Shown: positions 1 to 10,135, numbered from the stretch's first letter. The stretch is 64,000 nt of DNA from Ruminococcus flavefaciens ND2009 (GCF_000621785.1 NZ_KK211349.1:56673-120672), one strand, 5' to 3'. The notes: generated from the letters alone by a model not told the origin. A program made the numbers and translations.

Positions 1-1109
1 AAAAAATAAAGGTTCCCACGGACGCCGAGCTTGAGCAGAAGCACGCCGAGCTTGAGCAGTCCTATAAATTTGCAAATTACGATTACACCTTCGATACCTT
101 CATCGAGGGCCGTTCAAACGAATTTGCCCTTGCCTGCTGTAAATCAGTGGCAAACAACTGCGGAAACAAGGATATTCCCGACTATAACCCCCTGTTCATC
201 TACGGTCATTCGGGAATGGGCAAGACCCACCTCATCACCGCTATTGCCAACGAGGTAAGAAAAAATCACCCCGACTTCAACATCGTCTATGTCACCAGCG
301 AGACCTTCGGAAGCGACCTTGTAAACGCCATCAACAAGAGCAGTCTCTCTGACTTCCACAATAAGTACAGGAATGCGGATATACTCCTCATCGACGATAT
401 ACAGTTCTTCTCCGGCAAGGAACGTATGCAGGAGGAATTCTTCCATACCTTCTATAAGCTCCACCAGGAGGGCAAGCAGATCGTTATCACATCGGATAAG
501 CCCCCCAAGGAACTGGTTACTCTTGAGGAGCGTCTCCGTACACGTTTCGAGGGCGGTCTCATCGCAGACATCTCAGACCCCGACTATGAGACAAGACTTG
601 CTATCATCAACAGAAAATCCGAGCTCCTTGAGCTCAAGATGCCCAGCGAGGTCGCGGAATTCATGGCTAACCGCCTGAAATCCAATATCAGACAGCTTGA
701 GGGCGCAGTTGTCCGCCTCAAGGCTCTCAACCACTTCGCAGGAAGCCCCATAACCATATCAATGGCTCAGAGCGTTATCCGCGATGTCCTCACAGACGAG
801 CAGCCTATCCCCATCACCGTCGAGAAGATCATCTCAGAGGTATCCACGGTATACGGCGTATCTCCCGAGGATCTCCGCTCAAGCAAGCGCTCCGCACAGA
901 TCTCTACAGCCCGTAAGGTGGCTATCTACGTTGTCCGTGAGATCACTCAGATGCCCCTTGCTTCCATCGGTACTGAGTTCGGCGGCAGAGACCACTCAAC
1001 CATCGTTTACTCAGTCACCAGCGTTACCGAGTCAATGGAAAAGGACTCTAACCTCAAGAACCTTGTCAACGATATAATCAAGAACATCAAGGACAAGAGC
1101 AAGATCTGA
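1..1109 (+). CDS. dnaA: Chromosomal replication initiator DnaA, 5' part missing
   Basis: The reading frame is open from base 3 to the stop at 1107-1109 and runs off the left edge, so domain I and most of the linker are missing. Visible parts are the start of the AAA+ domain (FDTFIEGRSNEFA), a Walker A motif GHSGMGKTH, the Walker B stretch ADILLIDDIQFF, the sensor region, and the C-terminal DNA-binding domain IV with the signature GGRDHSTIVYSV. DnaA binds 9-mer boxes at oriC with ATP, melts the origin and loads the helicase. It is followed by an origin-like gap and dnaN, the usual order. A GTG at 147 is internal and not the start. Confidence 0.97.
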   Translation, partial: KIKVPTDAELEQKHAELEQSYKFANYDYTFDTFIEGRSNEFALACCKSVANNCGNKDIPDYNPLFIYGHSGMGKTHLITAIANEVRKNHPDFNIVYVTSETFGSDLVNAINKSSLSDFHNKYRNADILLIDDIQFFSGKERMQEEFFHTFYKLHQEGKQIVITSDKPPKELVTLEERLRTRFEGGLIADISDPDYETRLAIINRKSELLELKMPSEVAEFMANRLKSNIRQLEGAVVRLKALNHFAGSPITISMAQSVIRDVLTDEQPIPITVEKIISEVSTVYGVSPEDLRSSKRSAQISTARKVAIYVVREITQMPLASIGTEFGGRDHSTIVYSVTSVTESMEKDSNLKNLVNDIIKNIKDKSKI

Positions 1110-1580
1110 GTCAACGTTTAAAATGTTGAAAACTGCTCATTCAACAGAGTTTTCAACAGTGAGTTTAAAACTAATTCAGAGACAGTCCTCTGAATTAATC
1201 CCCGATACAAAAATGATACTCCGTCTTTGCCGGACGGTGATGCCGGATCTCATTTCAACAGGGACAACTTTCAACACTTAACACCATTGTGAAATTTTCA
1301 GCTTAAAAATATTTCAAAATCCCCCTTTCCACATTTTTCTCAACTTTTTTTCCTTTTCAACTCCACAATGCTCAACCTTTTTCACACAAAAACGGACAGG
1401 CTCTGAGCTTTTCCAAAAATTCCAAAATTTCACAACAGCGCTCTGTGGACGAGCTGTTCGGCGTATATCTTCAAAAAACGCCTGTTCCAACTTTTCCACC
1501 GACACAATAACAACAACAATAATATTTATTCTTATCTTAGCTTATCTTATCACAGCCAAGATAATACGGAGGCTTATATA
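1110..1580. other. dnaA-dnaN intergenic region, probable part of oriC
   Basis: This 471-bp gap has no gene. It is rich in degenerate DnaA-box-like 9-mers: TGTTGAAAA at 1124-1132, TTTTCAACA at 1150-1158, CTTTCCACA at 1325-1333 and TTTTCCACC at 1492-1500; none is a perfect TTATCCACA. An A/T-rich tract (about 1502-1555, with repeated TTATCTTA) precedes dnaN and could be an unwinding element. In Bacillus the origin is split between the regions upstream and downstream of dnaA; the upstream half is outside this window. Assignment as origin is inference from position and box density. Confidence 0.55.
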
Positions 1581-2687
1581 ATGAAATTCATCTGCAATAA
1601 AACAGAGATCAGCGAGGCTATCGGTAATGTCTCAAGAGCTGTTTCACAGAAATCCACCATTCCCGCTCTTGAGGGTATAAAGGTACGCGTATCAGAGGGA
1701 AGCGTTGAGCTCACAGCCTATAACCTTGAAATGGGTATCCGCACCTCTATCAGCGCAAACACCGATGGCGAGGGAGAATTCGTGGTAAGCGCAAGACTTT
1801 TCAGCGAGTTCACAAGACGTATGTCGGGAGACGAGATAACCTTCGATATTGACGAGAACCTCGTCATCACCATCTCATGCAGCGCTACCGAGTGCAGCTT
1901 CCCTGCAATGTCAGCAAACGAGTATCCCGAGCTTCCCAAGGTAGACTCCGCAAGAAGCTTCTCCGTAAAGCAGAGCATACTCAAATCCATGATAAATATG
2001 ACCAGCTATGCTGCTTCTCTCAATGAGAGCAAGCCTGTTCTCACAGGTGAGCTCTTCGACATCGAGGAGGGAAGCTTCAATATGGTAGCTATAGACGGTT
2101 TCAGACTCGCTATCAGAAGCGAGCTCACCGACTGTGCAGAGAAATATCACTTCGTAGTTCCGAAAAAGGCTCTCCTTGAGGTGTCTACACTTATCAAGGA
2201 CGACGACGATGAAAAGCTCTGCACAGTCTGCACCAACGACAGACACATCATCTTCGAGATAGGCAACGTTTTCGTTATATCCAGACTTCTCGAAGGCGTT
2301 TTCCATAACTACAAGCTCAGTATCCCCAGCGGCTGCAAGACAGAGGTCATCATCAGCAAGAGGGATTTCTCCACCTGTCTTGAGCGCTGCTCGCTGCTTA
2401 TAGATGACAAGAACAAGTCGCCTATCCGCTGCGAGGTCGGCAACGGCGTAATGAAGATAAGCTGCAAGACAGGCATCGGTAAGATAAACGACGCTATTTC
2501 CGCTGATATTTCGGGCGAGACCGTTACTATCGGCTTCAATAACAAGCTCATTCTGGAGGCGCTCCGTGCTGCGGAGGGCGACAAGGTGCGCATTCGCTTC
2601 AACGGCGCAATGAAGGTCATCGAGATACTTCCTCTCGAAGGCGAAAGCTTCATATTCCTTGTAATGCCCATACAGCTCAAGAACTGA
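1581..2687 (+). CDS. dnaN: DNA polymerase III beta sliding clamp
   Basis: The 368-residue product matches the length and three-fold architecture of bacterial beta clamps (starts MKFICNKTEISEAIGNVSRA, ends in the typical LVMPIQLKN tail, the usual MP-R/I-L end). The dimeric ring tethers polymerase III and other factors to DNA. A clear GGAGG lies about 10 bases before the ATG. It sits directly after dnaA and before the yaaA-recF pair, the standard origin operon. Nothing unusual was seen. Confidence 0.97.
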   Translation: MKFICNKTEISEAIGNVSRAVSQKSTIPALEGIKVRVSEGSVELTAYNLEMGIRTSISANTDGEGEFVVSARLFSEFTRRMSGDEITFDIDENLVITISCSATECSFPAMSANEYPELPKVDSARSFSVKQSILKSMINMTSYAASLNESKPVLTGELFDIEEGSFNMVAIDGFRLAIRSELTDCAEKYHFVVPKKALLEVSTLIKDDDDEKLCTVCTNDRHIIFEIGNVFVISRLLEGVFHNYKLSIPSGCKTEVIISKRDFSTCLERCSLLIDDKNKSPIRCEVGNGVMKISCKTGIGKINDAISADISGETVTIGFNNKLILEALRAAEGDKVRIRFNGAMKVIEILPLEGESFIFLVMPIQLKN

Positions 2688-2819
2688 GAGCTGCGGAATG
2701 GCTGAACTTTCCAGCTGCTGTATGAGCAGCTGAAGTCATGTTTCAGCCCCTTGGCAAGATAAAGAATGTATTGATTTTTGTTCCGCTATTTAAGTATTCT
2801 ACCGTAAGAGGTGATATAT

Positions 2820-3032
2820 ATGCCCGAAAACAGGATAAAAATAACCACTGAGTTCATAAAGCTTGACGCGCTCCTGAAATTCGCTTCACTTGTGGGCTCC
2901 GGCGGAGAGGCAAAGCAGCTCATACAGGACGGAGAGGTCCTTGTGAACGGAGAGGTCTGCACCATGAGAGGCAAGAAGATACGCCCCGGTGACAGAGTAG
3001 AGCTGGACGGTCAAGAGGTAATCGTAGAGTGA
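2820..3032 (+). CDS. yaaA: S4-domain RNA-binding protein, YaaA/RlbA type
   Basis: This small protein (70 residues from ATG 2820) is a single S4 RNA-binding domain: [20 protein letters not shown], then [17 protein letters not shown] and a PGDRVELDG turn. Such proteins lie between dnaN and recF in Firmicutes and associate with ribosome assembly. I chose ATG 2820 because AAGAGGTGA at 2805-2813 is a well-spaced ribosome site; a GTG at 2811 overlaps that site. Its stop overlaps the recF GTG start, implying translational coupling. Confidence 0.93.
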   Translation: MPENRIKITTEFIKLDALLKFASLVGSGGEAKQLIQDGEVLVNGEVCTMRGKKIRPGDRVELDGQEVIVE

Positions 3033-4177
3033 TAGTCACCTACGCCGATATTGACGGCTTCAAGAACCTGAGCGGCATATCCTTTGCTCCCGACCCCAAG
3101 TATAACATCATAGTGGGTCCCAATGCTCAGGGCAAGACCAATCTCCTTGAAGCCATGTGGATACTTTCGGGCTGCAAGAGCTTCCGCGGCTCGAAGGAAA
3201 AGGACTATATCTGTCTCGGCGGCAGCCGTATGGAGTCAAAGGTGAAGATAATGGACAGCGTCCGCGAACAGAAGATAACCTTTGAGATGACCAGAAGCGC
3301 CGCAAACAGCAAGAATATAACCCTCAACGGCGTGAAACAGAAGGGAACAAGGGCGCTCTTTGACGTTTTCAAGTGCATAGCCTTTATCCCGGACGATGTG
3401 GACATTATAAAGGGTTCGCCCGAAAAACGGCGTAATTTCGTGGATATGGCAGCTTCGCAGCTCAATCCCGTCTTTGTCATGCACATCAACAAGAACAACG
3501 CCATCATGAACCAGCGCAATGCGCTCCTCAAGGGCATAATGCAGGGAAATACCGAAAGAGGCATCCTTGATGTATGGGACAGACAGGCTTCCCGTGAGGG
3601 AGCAGTCATCTCCTATATGCGCCACGAGTATATAGAAAAGTTCAACGGTATCTGCGGCAGACTTTACTGCACTATATCGGGAGGAACAGAGGAGCTTGAG
3701 CTGGAGTACAAGTCAAACGTTTTCAGACCCGAGGACTTTGAAAAGCCCTGCGGCGAGGAAGCTTATGAGCAGTATTACAGGAAGCTGAAAGAGACCTCGG
3801 ATTACGACATCAGAACGGGAAGCACCCACGCGGGTGTGAACCGCGATGAGATCCTCATAAAGATAAACGGCGTCAGCGCCAAGGACTACGGCTCACAGGG
3901 ACAGATAAAAAGTGCCGCTCTGGTCATGAAGCTGGCTCAGGCTGAGATATTCATGCAGCGTTCCAAGGAAGCGCCCGTCATATTTCTTGATGACGTAATG
4001 GGCGAGCTGGACGAGAGCCGCCAGAGGTTCGTATTCGATATGATAAAAGATATGCAGGTATTCATAACCACACCCAACGAAAATGCACTTCTTCCCGAGA
4101 TAAAGGGAAAGATCCTCCGTATAAGCGGCGGAAGCGTCATGGAGGAGGAAGAAAATGTATCTGCACATAGGGAATAA
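3029..4177 (+). CDS. recF: DNA replication and repair protein RecF
   Basis: The 382-residue SMC-like ATPase has Walker [14 protein letters not shown] near residue 31 and a Walker B/D-loop region [16 protein letters not shown] near residue 320. RecF acts with RecO and RecR (recR is at 59.8-60.4 kb here) to load RecA on gapped DNA. It starts with GTG overlapping the yaaA stop, and its 3' end overlaps the start of remB by 23 bases. The usual GPHRDD signature reads HAGVNRDE here, a departure from the textbook motif. Confidence 0.95.
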   Translation: MIVTYADIDGFKNLSGISFAPDPKYNIIVGPNAQGKTNLLEAMWILSGCKSFRGSKEKDYICLGGSRMESKVKIMDSVREQKITFEMTRSAANSKNITLNGVKQKGTRALFDVFKCIAFIPDDVDIIKGSPEKRRNFVDMAASQLNPVFVMHINKNNAIMNQRNALLKGIMQGNTERGILDVWDRQASREGAVISYMRHEYIEKFNGICGRLYCTISGGTEELELEYKSNVFRPEDFEKPCGEEAYEQYYRKLKETSDYDIRTGSTHAGVNRDEILIKINGVSAKDYGSQGQIKSAALVMKLAQAEIFMQRSKEAPVIFLDDVMGELDESRQRFVFDMIKDMQVFITTPNENALLPEIKGKILRISGGSVMEEEENVSAHRE

Positions 4178-4415
4178 TTATTCTGTGGACGTCAGGGACG
4201 TTGTGGGAATTTTCGACATTGAGAATACAACTGTTGAAAAGTGTACCAAGAAGCTCCTTGAACGTGCCGAAAAGGAACATCATTGCATCTACACCACCTA
4301 TGAGATGCCGAAAAGCTTCATAATAACCGTGAAGAACGGCAGCGAGAGGGTGTATATCTCCCAGCTCTCGGCAGCTACACTGCGGAAACGCCTGAAAAAT
4401 GGCGGAGGGTTCTGA
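4155..4415 (+). CDS. remB: RemB-like DUF370 protein
   Basis: The 86-residue product begins [20 protein letters not shown] and matches the DUF370 family (RemA/RemB, YaaB in Bacillus, where it also follows recF). RemA-type relatives are DNA-binding regulators of matrix genes; the role of the RemB branch is less clear. The gene overlaps recF in a different frame and its stop TGA overlaps the ATG of the next gene, so recF, remB and the transposase are probably co-translated. Confidence 0.88.
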   Translation: MYLHIGNNYSVDVRDVVGIFDIENTTVEKCTKKLLERAEKEHHCIYTTYEMPKSFIITVKNGSERVYISQLSAATLRKRLKNGGGF

Positions 4416-4936
4416 TGGAGCAAAATGAACGAAAGCTCAACAGGCTTACAAATTTTGATTATTCGCGGAATGGTCTGTATTTCATTACCATTTGCACGAA
4501 AGAACGTAAAAAATGCCTTTCGGAAATACTGGATGTAGGGGACGGCGTCCTCGACGTCCCTATTGTTCGATTGACAGATTACGGAAAAATTGTAAATGAC
4601 CAGATAAATGAGATAAATTCGGTTTATGCGAAATTGAAGATCATGAAATATGTTATCATGCCGGATCATCTGCACATGATAATATATTTATTTGATGAAA
4701 ATAACGTAATTGTCGGGACGTCGAGGACGCCGTCCCCTACAAATGCCGTGATTCCATCATTGATATCGGTTTTCAAAAGATTCGTTAACAAGAAAACTGG
4801 ATGTAATATCTGGCAGCGTTCCTATCACGACCACATTATCCGCAATGAGAGGGAATTCCTTGAGATCTGCAATTACATAGACAATAATCCCATGAATTGG
4901 GTCAATGACATATACAACCAGAATTTTTGGAGGTAA
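4415..4936 (+). CDS. REP-associated tyrosine transposase (RAYT, IS200-like fold)
   Basis: The 173-residue product has the Y1 HUH transposase hallmarks: the metal-binding pair H85/H87 in IMPDHLHMII and a candidate catalytic Tyr154 in EICNYIDNNPMNW. RAYTs are single-copy relatives of IS200/IS605 transposases that act on palindromic REP sequences. ATG 4415 overlaps the remB stop and has GGAGG six bases upstream, so it is expressed with the recF operon. The reading frame contains two inverted copies of a 27-bp palindromic repeat, coding residues 40-49 and 101-109. It is intact, with no terminal repeats of a full IS element visible. Confidence 0.9.
   Translation: MEQNERKLNRLTNFDYSRNGLYFITICTKERKKCLSEILDVGDGVLDVPIVRLTDYGKIVNDQINEINSVYAKLKIMKYVIMPDHLHMIIYLFDENNVIVGTSRTPSPTNAVIPSLISVFKRFVNKKTGCNIWQRSYHDHIIRNEREFLEICNYIDNNPMNWVNDIYNQNFWR
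4534..4560 (+). repeat. REP-like palindrome inside the RAYT gene, copy 1
   Basis: A 27-bp sequence beginning TGTAGGGGACGG and ending GACGTCCC. It has self-complementary ends (GGGACG/CGTCCC) and is the exact reverse complement of 4715-4741. It codes in frame for the segment around GDGVLDVP. The TGTAGGGG lead is shared with intergenic palindromes at 35787, 49444 and, in shorter form, 33659. Confidence 0.85.
4715..4741 (-). repeat. REP-like palindrome inside the RAYT gene, copy 2 (inverted)
   Basis: The exact reverse complement of 4534-4560 over all 27 bases, in frame, coding for GTSRTPSPT. Together the two copies could fold the mRNA or single-stranded DNA into a long stem enclosing about 150 bases of the transposase gene. 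Confidence 0.85.
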
Positions 4937-4939
4937 ATC

Positions 4940-6871
4940 ATGAGTCAGCAGAACAACAATTACGATGAAAACGACATACAAGTCTTGGAGGGACTTGAAG
5001 CGGTCCGCAAAAGACCCGGTATGTACATCGGTTCCACAGGTCCCGGGGGACTCCACCACCTCGTCTATGAGATAGTGGACAACTCCATCGACGAAGCCCT
5101 TGCAGGCTACTGTACAGAGATAACCGTTGAGATACTTGAGGGCGATGTCATCCGCGTTTCCGATAACGGACGCGGTATCCCCGTAGGTATCCACCCCAAG
5201 GAAGGCATCTCAGCTGCTACGGTAGTTTATACCATACTTCACGCAGGCGGAAAGTTCGGCGGCGGCGGATATAAGGTATCGGGCGGTCTCCACGGTGTTG
5301 GCGCCTCGGTAGTAAATGCCCTTTCCTCATGGCTGGAGCTCACGGTCAAGGACGGCGAGCACGTTTACTTCCAGCGCTTCGAGCGCGGTCACTACGACGA
5401 GGAGCTGAAGATAATCGGCGATACCAAGGAGACAGGTACCAGCGTAATGTTCAAGGCTGACGATGAGATATTCGAGAGCACTGTCTACGATTACGAGGTG
5501 CTTCTGAAGCGTCTCCGCGAGCAGGCTTTCCTCAACGCAGGTATAAAGATAGTCTTCTCGGATAAGCGCGACAGCGCCAATATCATCAGCGAGACCCTTC
5601 ACTATGAGGGCGGTATCCGCCAGTTCGTAGAGCATATCCACGCCACAAGAGGACTTGAGTCCCTCAGCGGCGATGTTATCTATATTTCGGGAACTCAGGG
5701 CGACTCCTTCGCGGAGATAGCTCTCCAGTACAACGACAGCTACAATGAGGTAATACTCTCATTCGCAAACAATATCCACACCAAGGACGGCGGCTCCCAT
5801 GAGACAGGCTTCAAGAACGCCCTGACCAAGGTCATCAACGAGTACGGCGTCAAGATGGGCAAGATAAAGGACGCCAAGGATAAGCTCAAGGGCGAGGACG
5901 TCCGTGAGGGACTTACCGCTATCATCTCCGTAAAGCTCACCGAATGTGAGTTTGAGGGTCAGACAAAGGGACGTCTCGGAAATCCCGAGGTAAGACCCTT
6001 TATCGAGAAAATGGTCCAGGAAAAGCTCATGAACTTCCTGGAGGAGAACCCAGAGACCGCAAATCTCATCTTCGAGAAGAGCGTTTCCGCTCTCAAAGCC
6101 CGTGAGGCTGCAAAGCGCGCCCGTGAGGCAGAGCGTAACAAGAACGCCTTCGGAAAGGCTACAATGCCCGAAAAGCTGGCGGACTGCGCCGAGCGTGACA
6201 ATCGCTACACCGAGATATACATCGTCGAGGGAGATTCTGCGGGAGGCTCTGCAAAGCAGGGACGTGACCGACGCTATCAGGCTATCCTGGCTCTCTGGGG
6301 CAAGATGCTCAACGTTGAGAAGGCGCGTATCGACCGTATCTACGGCAATGACAAGCTTGAGCCCGTAGTTACTGCCCTGGGAACGGGAATAGGCGAGGAC
6401 TTCGACATCGAAAAGCTCCGCTACGGCAAGGTAATAATCATGGCGGATGCCGATGTTGACGGTATGCACATCAGAACACTTCTCCTCACCTTCTTCTTCC
6501 GCTATATGAGACCCCTCATCACCAACGGCAATATTTATATCGCTCAGCCTCCCCTTTTCAGAGTCGAGCGCAAAAAGAAGATATACTATGCTTTCTCCGA
6601 CGAGGAGCGCGATAAGTACATCGCCGAGCTCTCCGAGGACGGCAAGTACAAGGACGTAGAGGTACAGCGCTACAAGGGTCTTGGTGAGATGGATCCCGAA
6701 CAGCTCTGGGAGACCACTATGGACCCCGAGCACCGTACCATCGTAAGGATAGGCATGGAGGACGCCCTCAAGGCAGACGAGACCTTCAGTATCCTTATGG
6801 GAGACAAGGTAGAACCGCGACGCAACTTCATCGAAAAGAACGCCAAGTTCGCTCAGGATCTTGATATATGA
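4940..6871 (+). CDS. gyrB: DNA gyrase subunit B
   Basis: The 643-residue product has the GHKL ATPase domain ([35 protein letters not shown]), the transducer, and the TOPRIM domain with [15 protein letters not shown] and [14 protein letters not shown]. With GyrA it introduces negative supercoils. AGGTAAATC precedes the ATG, four bases after the RAYT stop. Length is typical of Gram-positive GyrB. It belongs to the origin block and is followed by an overlapping membrane-protein gene. Confidence 0.97.
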   Translation: MSQQNNNYDENDIQVLEGLEAVRKRPGMYIGSTGPGGLHHLVYEIVDNSIDEALAGYCTEITVEILEGDVIRVSDNGRGIPVGIHPKEGISAATVVYTILHAGGKFGGGGYKVSGGLHGVGASVVNALSSWLELTVKDGEHVYFQRFERGHYDEELKIIGDTKETGTSVMFKADDEIFESTVYDYEVLLKRLREQAFLNAGIKIVFSDKRDSANIISETLHYEGGIRQFVEHIHATRGLESLSGDVIYISGTQGDSFAEIALQYNDSYNEVILSFANNIHTKDGGSHETGFKNALTKVINEYGVKMGKIKDAKDKLKGEDVREGLTAIISVKLTECEFEGQTKGRLGNPEVRPFIEKMVQEKLMNFLEENPETANLIFEKSVSALKAREAAKRAREAERNKNAFGKATMPEKLADCAERDNRYTEIYIVEGDSAGGSAKQGRDRRYQAILALWGKMLNVEKARIDRIYGNDKLEPVVTALGTGIGEDFDIEKLRYGKVIIMADADVDGMHIRTLLLTFFFRYMRPLITNGNIYIAQPPLFRVERKKKIYYAFSDEERDKYIAELSEDGKYKDVEVQRYKGLGEMDPEQLWETTMDPEHRTIVRIGMEDALKADETFSILMGDKVEPRRNFIEKNAKFAQDLDI

Positions 6872-6882
6872 CAGGAGCTCCA

Positions 6883-7455
6883 ATGGAAGAAAATTACAGG
6901 CTTAAAAAAGAATATAAAATATCGTCGGAGCTCTTCAACAGATCCTATCTGGAGCTCCAGAAGAGGTTCGTGCTCCCCAAGAGCAGGCTGTATACCGCTG
7001 TTTTCGCGGTGCTTGCAGTTGGTATAATTATCTTCGGGATGTTTGTCATGAAAGACGCCACAACGAAGCAGAAATACATGATATACCTGGGATTTGCAAT
7101 TTCCTGCGCCTTTGCGGTAAAGGAATGGTACGATCCCAAAAAGATGCGCAGGAACCTTACCGAGTCCATAAAGGCTCTGGGCGAGCCTGTGTACTGCGTA
7201 GGCATAGCCGATAAGTATGTGGACATAGCAACAGTTGCCGACGATCTCAGCAATATACCCGAGGAGGAAAGGGAGAAAGCCGCAGAGGAAGACCCCCTTC
7301 CCGAAAAGACAAGGATAAATATAGACGAAAACTTTCAGCTCATAGAGCAGGACGACTATTTCATGCTGATGAAGGGCAGGGAAATGTTCTATGTTCTCCC
7401 CAAGGAATACTTTTCCGGGGACGAGCTGGACATCATAAGAAGCTTAAAGAAATGA
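6883..7455 (+). CDS. Membrane protein, YcxB-like C-terminal domain
   Basis: The product (190 residues from ATG 6883) has two hydrophobic segments near residues 36-58 and 66-81 and a soluble C-terminal part ending YVLPKEYFSGDELDIIRSLKK, which resembles the YcxB-like domain of Firmicutes membrane proteins. Function is unknown. ATG 6883 is preferred because AGGAG lies nine bases upstream; an ATG at 6868 overlaps the gyrB stop but lacks a separate ribosome site. It sits between gyrB and gyrA. Confidence 0.75.
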   Translation: MEENYRLKKEYKISSELFNRSYLELQKRFVLPKSRLYTAVFAVLAVGIIIFGMFVMKDATTKQKYMIYLGFAISCAFAVKEWYDPKKMRRNLTESIKALGEPVYCVGIADKYVDIATVADDLSNIPEEEREKAAEEDPLPEKTRINIDENFQLIEQDDYFMLMKGREMFYVLPKEYFSGDELDIIRSLKK

Positions 7456-7504
7456 GAATAACGCATGATACTGCGGATAAAATAAATTCTCTCAGGAGGA
7501 AAAA

Positions 7505-10135
7505 ATGCTTTACACTGACAACTCAAAGGTAATAAATACCGAGATAGTTGACGAAATGGAAAATTCCATGCTCAATTACGCCATGTCGGTAATTGTTTCC
7601 AGAGCGCTCCCCGACGTAAGAGACGGTCTGAAGCCGGTACACAGAAGAATACTGTATACGCTCCATGAGAACGGACTTACTCCCGAGAAGCCTTACCGTA
7701 AGTGCGCCGATACCGTCGGTGCGGTTCTGGGACGTTATCATCCACACGGCGACGCGTCAGTATATGACGCTCTCGTAAGACTTGCACAGGACTTCTCGAT
7801 GCGCTATCCCCTTGTTGACGGCCACGGAAACTTCGGTTCCATCGACGGTGACGGCCCTGCGGCTTACCGTTATACCGAGGCTAAAATGGCTAAGCTGACG
7901 CTGGATATGCTCACCGACATCAACAAGGAGACCGTTGACTTTACCTCAAACTATGACGATCGTCTCAAGGAGCCTGTTGTGCTCCCCTCACGTTTCCCGA
8001 ATCTGCTGGTAAACGGTTCTGTAGGTATCGCCGTAGGTATGGCTACAAATATTCCTCCCCACAATCTGGGCGAGGTCATAGATGCACTTCATCTTCTTAT
8101 CGAAGACCCGGACTGCACTCTTGAGCAGCTCATGGAGCACATTCAGGGTCCCGATTTCCCCACAGGCGGCATAATCATGGGCAGAGCGGGTATCCGCGCT
8201 GCTTACGGCACAGGCAAGGGCAAGATAATCCTCCGCAGCCGTACCCACTTTGAGGAGATAAAGGGAAGAAACTGTATCATCATCGACGAGATACCCTATA
8301 TGCTCCGTAAGGAGAGGCTCCTCAAGAGCATCAACCAGCTTGCGAGAGACAAGCGCATAGAGGGACTTTACGACCTCCGCGACGAGTCCGACAAGGACGG
8401 TATGAGAGTAGTAATCGAGCTGAAAAAGGACGCTGTTCCAAATATCGTCCTCAATAAGCTCTTTGCGCTTACACAGCTCCAGGATACAGTCGGTATCATC
8501 ATGCTGGCTCTGGTAAACGGCGAGCCAAAGATACTCACCCTGAAGCAGATGCTCCAGCACTACCTCGATTTCCAGGTAGATGTTATCCAGAGAAGAACAC
8601 GCTTCGACCTGCGCAAGGCTCTCGAAAGAGCTCATATCTTACAGGGCTTCGTGCTTGCTGCTGATTACATCGACGAGGTAATCGACATAATCCGCTCCAG
8701 CTCTACTGTTCAGGAAGCCAAGGACCGCATGATAGAGCGTTTCAAGGACATTGATATGTCCGCACTTCTGGACCGTGCACAGTACGACCTGACAGGTCTC
8801 CACATCGAGGAGCAGACAGGTCTTTCGCAGGAACAGGCTGAGGCTATCGTTCAGATGCGTCTGGGACAGCTGACAGGTCTGGAGAGACAGAAAATAACCG
8901 ACGAACTCTACGGACTTCTCACAAAGATCTCCGACTATGAGGATATCCTTGCAGATGTGAACAGAGTTTACGCTATTATCATGGACGACCTCAACGCTAT
9001 CCGCAAGAAGTTCAGCGACAAGCGCCGTACAGACATCGAGAATGTCAGCGGTGAGGTGGATATAGAGGACCTTATCCCCGAGGAGGACTGCGTCGTTACT
9101 CTTACAAACAACGGCTACATCAAGCGTATGCCCCTTACTGAGTACAAGACCCAGCACCGCGGCGGACGCGGCATAACAGGCATGAAGCAGCGTGAGGAGG
9201 ACTTCGTGGAGGAGATGTTCATCTGCGGCTCTCACGACAATATCCTGTTCATATCCAACAAGGGTATAATGTACAAGCTCAAGTGCTATGAGATCCCCGA
9301 CGGCTCAAAGGCATCAAGAGGCTTCAACCTCATAAATCTGCTTCCTCTCACAGAAAACGAGAAGATTGCAGCTATGATAAAGACCACGGATTTCAGCGAT
9401 GAGAAGTTCATCACCATGGTCACAAAGAACGGCAAGATAAAGAGGACGAACCTGTCACTGTACAAGAACGTCCGCAAGAACGGTCTTATCGCCATTGGTC
9501 TTGACGAGGGCGACGAGATAGCAGGCGTACGCATGACAGACGGAAATGCACAGCTCTTTGTAGCTACTCACAACGGTATGGCTATCCGCCTTGAAGAGAG
9601 CAAGGGCAGAGCACTTTCACGTTCCGCTCACGGCGTAAGAGCTATCAAGCTCCGCGACGGCGACTATGTTGTAAGCATGGCAAGAGTCCGCGAGGGAGCA
9701 ACTCTCCTGACAGTCACCGAAAACGGCTACGGCAAGCGCACCGAGCTTGACAGCTACCGTATCCAGAACCGCGGCGGCTACGGACTTACCAACTACAAGG
9801 TGGACGATATACGCGGTCATGTCTGCGGAATAAAGATAGTTGACGAGGACGACGATATAATCCTTGTATCCAGTGACGGTATCATCATCAGGATACTCGC
9901 CAGCGACATCAGAGTTATGGGACGTATCGCAAAGGGCGTCCGCGTAATGAGGGTAAATGAGGGCGCGAATGTAGTTGCCTTCACCCGTGCGGAGCACGAT
10001 GACAATGCCGAGACCGAAAAGGTGGAGCAGCTCACCGAGGAACAGGCTCAGGCTGCTGAGGAAGAGGCTGCACTTGAGGAGCAGAACGAGGTTATCATCG
10101 AGGCTGAGCCCGAGGACGAGGAGAATGAGGAATAA
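7505..10135 (+). CDS. gyrA: DNA gyrase subunit A
   Basis: The 876-residue product has the winged-helix breakage-reunion domain with the catalytic tyrosine in AAYRYTEAKM, and the C-terminal beta-pinwheel with a GyrA-box-like QHRGGRG. The quinolone-determining stretch reads HPHGDASVYDAL, placing Ala at the position of E. coli Ser83 while keeping Asp87. The C-terminus is a long acidic Glu/Ala tail. AGGAGG lies five bases before the ATG. The next gene starts inside its last codons. Confidence 0.97.
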   Translation: MLYTDNSKVINTEIVDEMENSMLNYAMSVIVSRALPDVRDGLKPVHRRILYTLHENGLTPEKPYRKCADTVGAVLGRYHPHGDASVYDALVRLAQDFSMRYPLVDGHGNFGSIDGDGPAAYRYTEAKMAKLTLDMLTDINKETVDFTSNYDDRLKEPVVLPSRFPNLLVNGSVGIAVGMATNIPPHNLGEVIDALHLLIEDPDCTLEQLMEHIQGPDFPTGGIIMGRAGIRAAYGTGKGKIILRSRTHFEEIKGRNCIIIDEIPYMLRKERLLKSINQLARDKRIEGLYDLRDESDKDGMRVVIELKKDAVPNIVLNKLFALTQLQDTVGIIMLALVNGEPKILTLKQMLQHYLDFQVDVIQRRTRFDLRKALERAHILQGFVLAADYIDEVIDIIRSSSTVQEAKDRMIERFKDIDMSALLDRAQYDLTGLHIEEQTGLSQEQAEAIVQMRLGQLTGLERQKITDELYGLLTKISDYEDILADVNRVYAIIMDDLNAIRKKFSDKRRTDIENVSGEVDIEDLIPEEDCVVTLTNNGYIKRMPLTEYKTQHRGGRGITGMKQREEDFVEEMFICGSHDNILFISNKGIMYKLKCYEIPDGSKASRGFNLINLLPLTENEKIAAMIKTTDFSDEKFITMVTKNGKIKRTNLSLYKNVRKNGLIAIGLDEGDEIAGVRMTDGNAQLFVATHNGMAIRLEESKGRALSRSAHGVRAIKLRDGDYVVSMARVREGATLLTVTENGYGKRTELDSYRIQNRGGYGLTNYKVDDIRGHVCGIKIVDEDDDIILVSSDGIIIRILASDIRVMGRIAKGVRVMRVNEGANVVAFTRAEHDDNAETEKVEQLTEEQAQAAEEEAALEEQNEVIIEAEPEDEENEE

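Noticed and set aside
1314..1505. Small minus-strand frame in the dnaA-dnaN gap
   Set aside because: Low-complexity and overlaps the box-rich origin-like region; no ribosome site.
5759..6883. Long open frame on the minus strand inside gyrB
   Set aside because: Antisense to a strongly supported gyrB; composition follows the reverse frame of gyrB codons and no domain or ribosome site is seen.
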